Assembly (NCBI GenBank): GCA_973895155.1
Contig: OZ316896.1
Location: 15,314,001 to 15,378,000, forward strand
Direction: 5' to 3'
Origin: Marsupella aquatica
Lineage: Eukaryota; Marchantiophyta
DNA: 64,000 nucleotides
Each line of letters begins with the position of its first letter. The first letter of the stretch is position 1. Positions 38,959 through 51,311 of the stretch are shown in pieces. Made by a program: the position numbers and the translations under genes. The notes below the pieces were generated by a model. That model ran no database searches, had not been told where the DNA came from, and saw only the letters and a program-made list of their open reading frames with translations.

Positions 38959-41929
38959 ATTGTCCATAAAACTTGAAAATATTTTCGTCTCACAATTTCT
39001 GTATGTCCTTGAACATTAATATTGGGACTGATAATGGATCACTAATTTGTGATGAAATACTTGGTGAAATGACACTTACACCATGGACTACAAAAAATCC
39101 AAGTCAAACAACCTGATTAAACATTCCCCCACTCCTCTCCCCAGTTAAAAAACATTTCCCCTCATCTCCCCAAATCCCTCCTCCCACCCCAATAAAAAGG
39201 AAAAGTAGAAAATCCATGAGTCATTACCTCCCTGCCCAAAAACAATTACCCTCCAGACCCCTGGAAAATGAAAACAATTCCTCACCACCCCTAACCGGCC
39301 ACTAACAACAAAATGACTCCCCATTCTGAGTGTTAATTCTCTCAAAAAGAAAATTATGATAAAAAGACAAAACAACCAAAATAGGTACTCCCCGTTCACA
39401 GTGCCTGGGTGTACAACTTGTATCTATACTAGCTGCCACCTCCTTTCCTCTATTCCTTCCTGAACAATATTGGGTCCGGAACCATACCTGACTAGCCCCG
39501 ACTACCCGTTCTTTGAACGTGAATAGCGGAGAGGACAATAAAGGTATCACCAAAGTATTTCTATATTCACATTCTTTGAAGGTTAATGAAATGATAAAAA
39601 AACATCATGCATGTCATCATTTTAATAATCATACATAACATACCATACTCCTTTCTATGCACATCACTCTTTCCATGTGCATATGTTATTGTGGGGCCAT
39701 AGAGTCAATTTTTCAATGTAAATAGAAATCTAATGCTCTAGGATGACTTTACTAACATGCTAACTGGCCAGTCCAAAACAGTTTCAAAACCAACAACCAC
39801 TCAAGGATCAGGCAGGTCCCATCAAGAGGGCAAACGCACAAGGAAGAGAACCAAGAAGTCACCCACCCAAAATTAAACACTACCTGCTCCAAATGTCCAA
39901 AGAGCAAGGAGAGATTCAGCATACACTAAGATTTGGACAACTGTCCCTTGGCAAAAATCCAAACAATCAATTACCACCTGCAATAGACCACTACTGCAAA
40001 AGGAACACCGAGAAAGGTGAACCAAAAGGAAAAACATCTCAATGTGGACCAAAAGATCACAGAGTACCATAATCCACCAACCATACCGGTTTTCATACTC
40101 TTTTTCCAAATAATAAAAGATGTGCAAAATGCCTCCTCACCTCAATATGGGGTATACAATTCCAACCAGCACACAGTAGTGCTATCTGGCTACGTGCACT
40201 ACAAGTGAGCAAAGTGACAAAATTTATGTGTTGGCTCAGCGCTCATTTAGGTTTTTTAGTTTTCCAGTCTTCACTCATCATGAATTCATTTTTTGAGAGT
40301 TGGTGCGAAGATTGTTTTTTGAAACAAAGCATCAAAATAATCTGTATTCCAACAATTCACGCATACTTCCATAGAGGCTGTCTTGGGGAGAGGAAGTGTG
40401 ACAAAGACAACTAAATTAGATATTTTGTAGAGGCCCCTGGCCCAAGATATGTCATTCAAAGTTGGCTTATCAATAAACTTATTAAGAAAGTCAAGCTTTA
40501 GGTGATCAGTTATTTTCCTTTGAATTTTTTATGCCATGTGACGAGTTCTTTTAAGTATTGGTTTAGGTTTTTTTTATGATAGCAATAAAGTATCTGAATG
40601 ACTTGCACTATTGGACCTACGGTAGCTTTACTCCATTAATGAGAAATTGAGCACTAACTTTAGATATGATATCTCTTTGCAAAGGAAACAAAATCTTTAT
40701 TTATTTATTTGTTCAAATCCAGGTAAGATATGTCTTTCCCACAGAAACCTGAAATCTCTGTTTAACTTCATTCTAGGAGGGAGTGAAGTTGCCTTCTCAT
40801 TTGTCCTTTAACAAAAGTCTGAATGGGATGAAGCACAACCCCACAATAATGTCCCTCAAAACTCCAACAGAGGCTCTCATTTTGGGGAGCATTCTGGCAC
40901 ACGAGGACCCTTGTAAACAAGACTTTAGTATAATATATACATATACATACAAGTTAACAAAGGTCATATATAAACAACTTTAGTAGCATATGCAGACATA
41001 TACATACAACGTAAGAAAGGTCAGAAATGCGATGAAGCATAACCCCACAAGCAAGGGCAGAACGGGGGGCAGAAGGGAAAGAAAGTATTAACACCGCAAA
41101 GACTGGTTAGTATAAAGCACTCCGGGTTACCCGGAGCCTGCATTCAATGAACTCATCTACAGTTCACAGCCTCTTTCGAGTGGAGCGCCTGTTTTGGACC
41201 ACCAGATTTCTGCTTGCCCTGACTCCATTTTTGCACCATTCAATTAGTGCTTGGGATCGGTAAAAATATCTCGCCAAGATCTACGGCTAGAACAAATCCT
41301 GGAAGTTTTTGATCAAGGATAACCACTGTTTTTCCAGTTTAATTTCTCTGGAATCTGATTGGCCCTGTAAATGTTTTTGAATTTTGAAATACTTGGGCAG
41401 AGTTTCAGGCAACAAGATGACAACCCACTTTGAACTCTTGTCTAAGTATAATATGGCTTTCACCGTATAATAAGAGGACCAGTTGGGTCATTGGTTAGAA
41501 TGTCTGACTGGGAAGGAGAGGTCATACGATCGAGGCCTGACTTTGACCGCTCCCTTCCATAAAATGTTCGTGGCTTATTATTTCACCAGAAATTGCCATG
41601 ACACCTCATTGGAGCCCTCCAGTAATAGATTACTTATTCATTGACATCAAATTGCCATGGTACTTTTTCAGGCCCTCCAATCACCCATCCTACGATTCTA
41701 AAATACCTTGTACACACCATAGTTTGGTCATTAATAATGAATCATTGAGAGTACTTAGGTAAGTTACCCCAATGGGAGGTTAGAAGGTCATATGGTGGAG
41801 GGGATAAAAGCCCAAAAATGAACAGTTCCAAGACAATTGGTTTCAATGTGCAAACTAATTGTTTCCACATATGATTGATTTGGGACCACTCTTTGAATTT
41901 TTTACTCGTATTGTTTCTTTAGTGTTCGG
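38959..41929. other. Intergenic DNA without recognisable genes
   Basis: Open frames up to about 84 codons (for example 39145-39399 minus and 39873-40127 minus) have no recognisable motif. No splice-bounded coding series was found. Confidence 0.35.
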
Positions 41930-43607
41930 AGGGGCTTGGCATTTGGTCTTCGTTTTACTTTTTCTGTCTTTTTAGGTGGTGAGACCATGAGTACGATGGG
42001 TGAGCCACCGGACCTTTCTGTTGCCCGTTGTAGACGTCCTCTTTGGGGAAGTGGTCCTCCAAGACCAAAGTATCCGAGTGATGCCATAGATTACAAGAAG
42101 ATAAGGAGACCAAATGCCAAGCCTCCAATCTGGATCCCACTTGAACGGTGGGATGAGTGGGAGGAGTTGAGGCTTTTATAGGATTCTGATCTTGATACAA
42201 AGCATGCCACCGGGCATGCCACAATTATGCTACTTGACATGTCATGTGAGCGCATTGAGCACTTGGGAGGTGGCAAGCAGCGGAGGCAACATCAATCTTG
42301 CAAGAGGCATTTGCACATAAGGCACCTTCTGAGCACATGTGTCCACCCAGTTTAGCCGTAGACCAGACCTTGGATCCAGACCTGGTTGAGCACAGCATTG
42401 ATCTCATGAGATGGTTCTAGATATTGTACTCTGTTTCTCTGCTGTTATTTGGTATTCCATTTAGGGATGTCCAGGGATTTTTTTAATTTGTTTTCAAATG
42501 TATGTCTTGACTACATAATAACACAGATGCAAAATAATCAAATTTTTCAATATAAAACAAATGGTCATCAGTCACGTTTCCCTGCACATTAATTTCATGA
42601 CAGCCACACAAAAAAACCTAACATGGTAGGATGTCAAAAGGAACTTTTGGCTATTTCAATTAAAAATAAGTAACAATCACCCTATTTGGTGGCTCAATTC
42701 AGGCGGAGGACATGAGGCCCTTGACACTGCCAGGCATGCTCATGTTGAGGATCTGCCACCAACCCAGGCTTAAGAGCCACTATTCTCGGATTGTCTATTC
42801 TCAGAGGGCATCTTCTCCGACAGTCTCTTCTTTGAGGTTCTCACTATCCTAATAGGAGCTTAGTGAAAATTAATGTCATGTCTCATGTCTCTTTTCCATG
42901 GGATTGGAACCCTCATAAGGTGATGTTGTTTTTTTCCTATTTTAATAGGGGATTGTTACTCCTGAGTACGATGTGCATGAGGACGATTATGGATCCTTTG
43001 CTCGTGAGGACATGCAAGAACTTTTTGGAGATGATGATCGTGAGGCTCTTGTGGCTCTAGGGGTAGAGGTATTGTATAAGCCAAACTATGAGGCTTTGTT
43101 GCAACCTCAAAGTCATGGCCAAGCATGATGTTGTGTTCATTTTATCCACAGAGTGATTGATGTTAGACTAGGTTTTTCTATGTTTGCTCATAATTTTGTC
43201 AAATACTTTTGGTGGTTTATTTTAGTTTCATATCCACCTTTTGCAGCTGCCCCAACTGGTTCCGGTGTGGAGGTACAAGAGCCAAAAATTGTGTTGGATT
43301 CTCAGCCTATTTTCACTGAGGTGATGGATTCCCAAACAGATACCTTCATAGACTCCCAACTACATCCAGAGTCCCTTCATGCAATCTTGCTAGAGTAGGC
43401 TTTATAGAGTGACACTTGGTGTCTGACTTGGTAGATAAACTCCTCCCTAGGTATCACATCCATGATTGCTCTTTGACTCCTGGAGTGGAGCATATTAGAG
43501 ATTTCCAACAACTTTGGTCCATTCGGATTGGTTGTGGGGAGAAGGGTCATGATTGGCCTTTCATTACAGACGAGTTGGAGACCGGTTTGGACTTGTCGGA
43601 CAAATAG
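41930..43607 (+). pseudogene. Broken coding remnant, family not recognised
   Basis: Protein-like stretches occur in order on the plus strand. They are 41936-42181 (with GSGPPRPKYPSDAIDYKKI and PIWIPLERWDEW), 42960-43127 (with EYDVHEDDYGSFAREDMQEL, ending at a TGA), about 43245-43398 (VLDSQPIFTEVMDSQTDTF) and 43416-43607. They lie in different frames with stops between them. They could be exons of one gene or pieces of a decayed mobile element. The Pro/Arg-rich start and acidic middle give no function. Confidence 0.35.
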
Positions 43608-43639
43608 GGCCATTTCGGGCGACAAATGACATATGTTAC

Positions 43640-43765
43640 CCCAGTCGATCCCGGCCGGGAGACAGGGTCAGGCCGGGAGGGGTGTGGAGCCGGGCCGGGA
43701 GAGAGCGAGCCGGGTTGGGAAGAGGCAGTCGGGCCGAGAAGGGGCCGGGAAGGGTTGGGACCCGG
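43640..43765. repeat. GC-rich low-complexity stretch
   Basis: Repeated CCGGCCGGGAG, GCCGGGCCGGGAG and GGGCCGGGAAGGG motifs. The composition contrasts sharply with the AT-rich surroundings. The open frames across it are repeat-driven. Confidence 0.7.
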
Positions 43766-43953
43766 CCGAATCGACATGTGATGATAGGACAAGAGGGACA
43801 AGGCAAAGAAAACAACTGAATGCAGATGTAGCTCTCAAGGGGAATTGAACCCCATTTGATGCCGATCAGCAAGAGCTTGAGAATGACAAGAAGTAAGAAC
43901 CTCACCCACAGGCACTACATTTCCTGCACATTTGTGGGATGTCTTCGTGAAGT

Positions 43954-44203
43954 GACAAAGACAGGCTATTGTACAAAAGAGACTGCAGAGGTTGGCAAAA
44001 GAAAGAAGGGACACAGCGTACCGGACTACCAGCGGGTTAGGACGGTGGGTGTTGGGGAGGCGGGCAGCAGAGGTGGTTGACAAAGACAGGCTATTGTACA
44101 AAAGAGACTGCGGAGGTTGGCAAAAGAACGAAGGGACACAACGTACCGGACTACCCGTGGGTTAGGACGGTGGGTGCCGACGAGGTGGGCAGCAGAGGTG
44201 GTG
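43954..44203. repeat. Two-copy tandem repeat, 125-bp period
   Basis: GACAAAGACAGGCTATTGTA starts at 43954 and again at 44079. Both copies run to GGGCAGCAGAGGTGGT with about ten differences. Confidence 0.88.
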
Positions 44204-44955
44204 GGCCCGGGCAGCCCTGAAGGGACAATGATCGGACCTAGACTGCACAGTTGGGCCGGGGCCCTTAAATAGGGGGAGGTGGCCTGTCAAATGTGTGTTC
44301 GTGCTCGGAGCGGGGGAAAATGGTAGCCCGATTTTAGACTAGAGAGAAGGAGGCGAAGCAGAGGCCGGCGGAGTAGGAGAGGCAGGATGGCTATCCTGGC
44401 GCTGAATGCAAATACGTGATAGAGGAGTGTATGCGGGAATGGAAGAGCACCAACAGCGCCCGCAAGTTGCAAGAAAAAGTGTCCCCTGCTCGACTCATTT
44501 ACGAGTTATGACTGTGGTAAGAAACAATCTGATTGCTGAATACGTGTGATCTATACCCTCTCGTTTTAAGTCAGTCCTGGATCTATTTTTCGAATGAGAT
44601 GGCTGATTATGTCATTTTTCCGTGTCAGTCCCTTTCGTCCCGTTTGTTTTACTCAGGTTCAATGCAAATATATGATGTAGCATTAGTGCGTAATTTGCTC
44701 GAAATCTACTGGACAGCCACCGTTGCATCTAGATGGAACACTAGGCACGGTGAATGGCATTGTTCGTCAATTTTTAAAATACACGACTATAATTTGCGAG
44801 GTGAAAATGGATATGGAGGCCAATTGGGACATTTTCGAATAGTATACTTTCTCGAGAATTAGTGTTGGTCGGATCTTTTAAGAGCTCGTGTTCCCCGATC
44901 TCTTTGAGTTCCCGAAGCATTCAACCATCCGCGTTTCGCCAGGACTTGACAAAGA

Positions 44956-45429
44956 ATGTTGTATGACTGTTATACGCAGGACATCGGGTACTGTGTATAC
45001 GATTTGGCAGTTTTGGGTTTGACGTCATTTCAGAGTGTGTGTGCTAACTCTGAAAGGGCAGATTTCTTGGAGATTTATAATGTGCTCAACGATGAGTGGA
45101 ATCTGGTAGCCATCCCGACGCACGAGACAGATCTTTCCTTCATGGCAGGAGGAAAGCTTCACTCTATGACTGGTAGTGATATCCATGTCCACGACAGTGA
45201 ATCAAATTCTTGGACACGTCTCCATTCTCATTCACTTTCTGCACGGGGACTCGTGGACTCCAAGGTAGTAGTTGGGAAAACTGTATTAGCTCTGGATGAT
45301 CTGCTTCTGGCTACAGGCGAAGGGAGTGATCAGTATGAAGAAATAAAAGTTTGCAAAGCATGTCTTCTCCAAGGCACAGGCTTTGGAAGCGCAAACGAAG
45401 AGATTAAATGGGCGGGTATTTTGAAGTAG
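44956..45429 (+). CDS. Kelch-repeat-like fragment
   Basis: The 157-codon frame contains LEIYNVLNDEWNLVAIP, then FMAGGKLHSMTG, IHVHDSESNSWTRL and a final KVVVGKTVLAL. The spacing of the two 'V/I-Y/H-x-x-x-x-x-x-W' units and the GG between them resembles the blades of a kelch beta-propeller, as in plant F-box/kelch proteins. Only about two blades are present and no F-box is seen. An upstream frame at 44533-44862 contains MQIYDVALVRNLLEIY but does not join cleanly. This may be the C-terminal exon of a gene or a decayed copy. Family resemblance is weak. Confidence 0.4.
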   Translation: MLYDCYTQDIGYCVYDLAVLGLTSFQSVCANSERADFLEIYNVLNDEWNLVAIPTHETDLSFMAGGKLHSMTGSDIHVHDSESNSWTRLHSHSLSARGLVDSKVVVGKTVLALDDLLLATGEGSDQYEEIKVCKACLLQGTGFGSANEEIKWAGILK

Positions 45430-46282
45430 AGGATATCAAGTTCACAAATTATTCCATGCGGCTTATTGAACTTTGAAGATCCTCGAGATGGAGAGGGATA
45501 AAGAGGTAAAAGACGATTTTGTCACATCGCAGGACTATGAGAAACTTTGCAAATAAATAAATGTCGAAGTTAGGGACAGGCCCTGGATGTCGAGAAACTT
45601 TGTTGGAGGGCTTGTCCTGATTGCTGATGCATTTGTGCTGCAGGAGATTGTCGTCGCTCTGTTACTGCTAGCGGTTGAAGGGTCGGGATGAAGATCTTTG
45701 TTCATATGTGATGTGTGGGGCACTTGTCGGCCGCGTACATTCTTTGTTTGGACGTGGGTGGAACATGTTCAGTCGTTCGGTAAGCAGTGACTAGAATCCA
45801 ATATTTTGGGTATAAACACCGTGCTAGCAAATAGTAAATAGATATTCTCATACAACATCAGAGGAAATTTCTTGACGATTTCACACAAGGACTCCAATAT
45901 ATTGCCACGAAATATGAAGTCGAAAAAAAGTCATACAATAAAACAACACTTTAAGAACTCACACTTCTGCCCATTAGAAAAGACAAACTACAATTGTAGC
46001 TGTTCAATGATAAAGCAACAGTCTACGTTCTCGTTCCCAACTGCCTATCAAGTATGTAACGGACTTCTCCCAACGTTAGAATTGGCTGGCTACATAATGT
46101 CGAATCGAGCACATCCAATTTGAACACATTCTTGAACACCCAATACACATGTTTGCAAGGCATGTAAGGCTTCCGATAAGTATGCTGACGATAGAAATCC
46201 TTGCAAGAGCAACATGGGAAACAACAATCTGAACCCAATAAGAGGCGACTGATCTCTCATGTTCATGGGTCCGGATACAAAA

Positions 46283-47601
46283 CTATTTCCCCGACGCATT
46301 TCCACTCGTGATCTCTCTCTCTCCAATGACCCTCATCACTTCTTTTTCAGAGGCTTCAATTCTCTTCAAATGTGTTTGGGTAAGATGCACTCTTTGCAAG
46401 CATTTCTTCCTGTTCCTTGAAGCGCACCTCACAGATGGGTCAGTTAGGTTGATCCTCTCCGGGAAAAGATTGACATCAATCCGTAACGTAGAAGGCAACG
46501 GTGCTTCGATTTCATCTCCACGGCCTTCGGAGAGAATAAGTCCTTGTTCTTTCAAAAATTGAATCTCTGCTCCAGAAAGATTGGTCCCTCTAGCAATTGG
46601 GAGATGTGAAGGAACATTGGGAACGTTCGTCTCCTTGTTGTGCTTTGGTGATAGTGGTTGTTGGGGCAAAACCATATCTGATTGTTATAAGGTTGCCCCC
46701 TGAACATTCTGCATCCTCTCACAGATATTGCAACAACACCATTTGGATTCGGAAGGCCAACCTTCTTTACTCGATTTTGACATTCATCACGACTACCTCC
46801 CCGTCCAAGGGTTCCGTTACACACTGGACCCGCACCCCGTTTTGAGGTCCAACGCAACTGCCAGGCACCGGGAGGTACTTCACTTTCCATTGGGGAAACT
46901 GAATGACAATATGCAGTCTCGACAGGTCTTGCAGGCGTCACTGGTGGGACAGAGGATCTCGTTGCTCGACGCGTAGGTGTGTCAATGACCACAACTTCCT
47001 CAGAAGCATCGCTTTCTGACAAATTATGGACCGCATCAATTCCACCGGCTGAAGGCGTAGAAGGCAATTTCTCAAAATCAGTGGAATGCAGGTTTCTCCT
47101 TTTCAACCTTTTGTATTTGGTGAAGTAACAAGGATGGTATCATGCCTGTGCGAGTCTTCTGCCGAGACGTTCCCAGTTGCATGTCCTTTTCGTTTCACCG
47201 ATCGAGTTACAACATCACCATTCAATGGAACACTTCTTTCCAAATCAAACTTAGTAGTGTTCGACAGGAGGAGATGGGTGGCTTCCTCAAAGAGACGCGG
47301 TGACCCCGCCAGGTCCGCCGATCTGAAGGCAAGCTCAAAAATAGTTGGGCCAGTTCCTTTGCTCAATCCCCTTTTGTATGCAGTATAAGCAGCAATTGAG
47401 CAACCGCTCTATTTTGGTCTGTTTTGCATCCTTCAAACAGACCAACCTTTTTTTCTGTTGCCATGCTTTCATTCCAGCATGCCTAGATTCCGAACCAGTA
47501 CAATTAGGAATCATCCCAGCCTCTTCGGCACTCTTGCTCTGAAACATTGCACGCAAGGGTTTAGTACATGTAAGAAATTGCACACAAAAGTGGCAACACA
47601 A
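46283..47601 (-). pseudogene. Downstream part of the leftward element gene, several frames
   Basis: Protein-like stretches continue leftward from the transposase in changing frames. They are 47601-47335 (AGMIPNCTGSESRHAGMKAWQQKKR..., with NCCLYCIQKG), 47366-47103 (TIFELAFRSADLAGSPRLFEE), 47106-46552 (LPSTPSAGGIDAVHNLSESDASEE and VCNGTLGRGGSRDECQNR) and 46675-46283 (GAEIQFLKEQGLILSEGRGDEIE, ending TSGNASGK). The order and lack of long gaps suggest one coding region broken by frameshifts or unplaced introns, probably the 3' half of the transposase gene or a partner gene. An intergenic stretch with the palindrome pair 47717/47774 separates it from the DDE part. No known domain recognised. Confidence 0.5.
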
Positions 47602-47832
47602 TGGAAATAACAGTAGCGCCAGACGCTAATAAACTGATGATGATATTTCCATGTAAAGAACCGTTTAACACAGAATAAAGGTAGTCCTTACATCACTCAT
47701 AGTCCAAACGGATTATTAGCGCTCGGCGCTACTATTGCGGATAAGGAACTCTTCTATCTCACACATGCTTCACTAGCGCCGAGCGCTATTAATGGGAACA
47801 TGCATCCTAGAGCAGTGTATAACTCACCAGTC

Positions 47833-49826
47833 TTATGAAGTTCCCCATTGTCTCCATCGGACAACCCACCAAGACAGCCACCCTTGCAGCATCCAAAGTT
47901 TGCCTGAGTGACAATTGCTAGACCTCCACCAGTCATCGATTTCCCTCGAGATTCGATATGCTTTCAAGAAAGTTGGCGCGTTCCGAACACGATCCCACAT
48001 CTCCTTGTGCTCTCCGTGCTTTCCATCTTTTACACCTTCTCGGGAATGACGATGAAAAGATTGGAAAAAATGAAAGGCATCTGATCTTTCTCGCTCTGGG
48101 TCGGGTACACCGTCAAAGAACATGTTTCGAACAGCATTCCAACCAGCCTGAGCATTGTCCGCCATGAATCCCCGAATTGTAACATCCTATAAACCATTTT
48201 CATTGGCAACCTCTAACATCAAACGCCAGGCTCTCTCTAGAGATTTTGCATCTTTGGCCTTTAGCTCACAAGTGAATATGGTGCAAAGTGCCCGATAATG
48301 ATGATCATATACATGGGCACTAAAAGTAAGCCAATCTGCCGTGCTTCGATGCATCACGTCAAAACTTACCCATGAACCCTCTAACAACCCACCAGGTTTC
48401 ATTCTTTGGAGCAGGTCCAGACCACTCCCGTCACCTTTTCCGGTCATTTTAAAGATATGAGCACTCTCGTCCCGACAGCCTTGACCAGGGAGCAAGAACC
48501 TATGAAGAAAAGGCAGTCGGATACACTTTTGCATCCTCACAAGAAATTCCAGTTCCCCTTTCCCCTTCTGATCTTGACGGACACTCCTTAACACGGATGC
48601 AAACTTCTGAGGAGATGCGACGACCATTAGGGACTCCCAGATTTCCTTCTCTTCTTCAAGAGAGATTTCTTCAACAGAGGCCTCGCAAAATGTATTTGTC
48701 AATGTCTCAGTCGCAGAGTTTTTAATCCCTGTTGGGGATGCCATGGGGTTTGCAGTGAATCCCTTCTCCAGATGAGACCTTGCAACCTTTTCTGCCTCCC
48801 TCGAAAAGACCCATCGACTGGGATGATTGTGAAATCCCATATGAACAGCTAGTCGCAACATTGGGCCAAAGACTTAATGTCAACTTTTGCAGATGGATAC
48901 ATGTAGAACATTAGAGCAGGGCAGGCCTCAACGCACATCGGAGGTTCAGAGCAATGGTGACAAACAACTCCACCTTCGGAGATCAATTCCCCAACTCGGA
49001 ATGGGCCTGAAAGTTTTGGGGTTCTTGCCCACATCTCATTATTTCAAAACTTGTTGTCTTTCCACCACAAACAAGCATTATTTCGACACTGCAGCGATCC
49101 CGTACACTGGACTTTCCCGAAATCCCACATTTTCTTTGGAAGAACATTTGAAGACGTTTTCACAATCCGAGTCCAATAATAACAATCCTTACCACGATCC
49201 ATATCTTTCAAACGTTCACCTTTTGCGTTCACACAGTCTACCGGGGGTAACTCAAAAACCACATTCCCATTGTAAGATGTGGGAAGACTAGGCACTACGT
49301 GATGAACAAAATCACTCCCCCTTATAAACCGAGACAATTCACTATGACCTTTGGATTTCAAGATTGTATCCATTGCACTCTGCCGGTACACAATCAAAGG
49401 CACAATCATTTCTCGATCCGCATTAGACTCCTTTTTAACCTCGGATGGGTAAACTGGAATCTTCTCTCCGAGAGTAGTTGTCGCTTGCTTATCATCTCCA
49501 GAACTTTCCGAGAGTTCGATGACATCAAGTTCAGCCGCTGTGGGAGGACGAGTATAGGAGGCCCCAGAATCTCTCAAAACAAAAACCTCATATTCTTTCT
49601 GAGCCTCCAGAGTCCAATATCTTTGACCATGAACAACATCGTAGAAAATTGGAGTCTCCCCCAAACAAACCGACACTAACAAGATCGCTAAAATAGACTC
49701 CTTGGCGACATCAAATCTCACTCCCAAATATTCCTCTGAAACACGCTTTGATTTAGATGATTCAAGGACGGGAATTGTGATTACATCCCGAGTGTCCTTC
49801 CTCGTGACAACGATATTTTGAGCCAT
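47833..49826 (-). pseudogene. DDE-type (Mutator-like) transposase, broken copy
   Basis: Reading leftward from Met 49826, the product has a 260-residue N-terminal region and then a Cys-rich region (VQCTGSLQCRNNAC, VCHHCSEPPMCVEACP). Next comes HMGFHNHPSRWVFS, which resembles the HxGxHNHP end of GCM/FLYWCH-type zinc fingers in Mutator-like transposases. A DDE-like core follows: SFDVMHRSTADWLTF (first Asp), then GFMADNAQAGWNAVR (second Asp) and FHFFQSFHRH. At least four lesions are visible. They are a TGA at 49044-49046, a frameshift near 48855, a TAG at 48187-48189 and a frameshift near 47970. Past the last lesion the better frame reads MTGGGLAIVTQANFGCCKGG up to a donor near 47830. No terminal inverted repeats were found. 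Superfamily is inferred from motif spacing; a KDZ-type transposase is an alternative. Confidence 0.6.
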
Positions 49827-50002
49827 GGCTTCAAAAGAGGGATATGCATTTGCCCCACGCGAAATGAAATATGTTTATCATGAGATTCGAGTACGAGAAG
49901 TAAACGTTCCCATTCTCATTATAGAGTCGTTATAGATTTGGACGCACTCCATCAATGACGTTTTGTCGTCTTACCAATGGCAAGATTTGGGTTCATAGTT
50001 AT

Positions 50003-50146
50003 TAGCGCCTGGCGCTACTTCTAAGTGTAAAACACTCTTGGGTGAGGACTACAAATGCCAATAATAATAGCGCCTGGCGCTACCTCTGGGTGCAAACATT
50101 CTTGGGTGAGGAGTACGAAGGCAATAAATAATAGCGCCTGGCGCTA
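50003..50146. repeat. Three palindromes in a 64-65 bp tandem array between divergent genes
   Basis: Palindromes at 50003, 50068 and 50132 all have the core CTG. Between them CTTGGGTGAGGA(C/G)TAC and AATAATAGCG are repeated, so the unit of 64-65 bp was tandemly duplicated. The array lies upstream of the leftward transposase start (49826) and upstream of the rightward ORF at 50608, where a promoter would be expected. Confidence 0.85.
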
Positions 50147-50607
50147 CCTATTTCAATGGACTTGAAAACATTCAATGGAAGGATAAGTACGATAACGCGA
50201 TACAGTACGAGTCATTAAGTTGGCACGCTTGAAGATCTCCACTGGATCTTCGCGAATCCGATCCGCCCGGGTCCAAATGTGTCAGAGAGGAAGCGTCCAT
50301 GAAAGTTATATCAGAGGGTCCTCTTCAAAGTGGGTACCCAGGACCAAGTGCGAACTCTCCTTATATCTAGTCATTCTCCTCCGATGTCCTCATTGTCAAG
50401 CCATTCTTCATTGAGTCGTAGCTGTGGCTCATCTTTCGGGCGCGTGGTTTCCGTTCTTGCTTTCGGGCCCAGTTGTTCTTTTTTGCTTTTGTGCGCGTTC
50501 TTGTTCTCCTTCTCGTCCTCGTTTCTCATTCTCGTCCTAGTTCACGCTGTTGTCCTCCTTCACGTTCTTGTTCGCGCTTCTTGTTCTCGTCCTCGTCCTC
50601 ACTTTTA

Positions 50608-51036
50608 ATGGCACCTCCAGGAGGGAAGGCAAAGGAGGAGGCACTTGTCCCGAGCGACACCGACCGGGAGACCCCCGCATCAAATAGCTTACCGCCTTGG
50701 CCGAATGCCGAGAGGACGACGGTTCCAGTCTCGAAGAAGGGGAAACTCATCTCAAAGACGAAGAATGCCCCAACTGTGGGCCGCAGCGAAGGATCCAATC
50801 GGCCAAATGCGAGCGGCCCAACTTCTGTTCCCGCTAGGGATATCACCCCTGCTTCAGTCGGCCATCCAAGAGCTGACACTATCTGCACGGGAGTCTCTGT
50901 ATCTTCTTCATCCATTGAGAGTGATCATTCTTCGAGCGAGGACTCATCACCGAGCAAGCGAGGATTTGCGTGGTATGGATCGAGCGACTCGAATGACGAC
51001 TCCGATGCATACAAGCCAAGTTGGTGGGAAGACTGA
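50608..51036 (+). CDS. Small Ser/Pro-rich protein with acidic tail, element-encoded, unknown
   Basis: An intact 142-codon frame from ATG 50608 (MAPPGGKAKEEALVPSD). The open frame extends upstream to 50473, but that part is a low-complexity TTC/CTC tract and is unlikely to be coding. The product is rich in Ser, Pro and Lys and ends in a Ser/Asp-rich stretch with SSEDSSPSKRGFAWYGSS and a final KPSWWED. No known domain. It lies between the divergent transposase and ParB-methyltransferase genes and is one of several products here with an acidic serine-rich terminus. It could be an independent protein or a first exon of the rightward gene. Confidence 0.5.
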   Translation: MAPPGGKAKEEALVPSDTDRETPASNSLPPWPNAERTTVPVSKKGKLISKTKNAPTVGRSEGSNRPNASGPTSVPARDITPASVGHPRADTICTGVSVSSSSIESDHSSSEDSSPSKRGFAWYGSSDSNDDSDAYKPSWWED

Positions 51037-51311
51037 TTTCCCGTTGTCAGAGCGTATCATTCGAGTGTTGGAGAGACTTGGAGGATCCATTGAGGTTGAT
51101 AGGATCTGTTTCCACTCATTTTTTTCCGATAGAAAATCCATACCGTTCCTTCCTCGTATGCCGGATTTCTAGTGTATTGTAACATTTTGTATATGAATGG
51201 CACAGCCGTTTGTTTTTACCTCGGTGTCAATGCTTTTGAATTCAAAAGACCAAGCTTTAATTTCGGGTTCTACTCCCGTGTTTGCATTGTATTTCTGAAT
51301 GCGAACCTGAG

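Noticed and set aside
43845-43875. tRNA T-arm-like sequence (GGGGTTCAATTCCCC on the minus strand)
   Set aside because: The outer stem pair does not match and no anticodon or D arm is visible. It is probably a chance palindrome.
50473-50607. 45-residue extension (FFFAFVRVLVLLLVLVSHS...) before the 50608 ORF, resembling a signal peptide
   Set aside because: It is encoded by a low-complexity TTC/TCG/CTT tract and the downstream product is charged and nuclear-like, so a signal peptide is unlikely.
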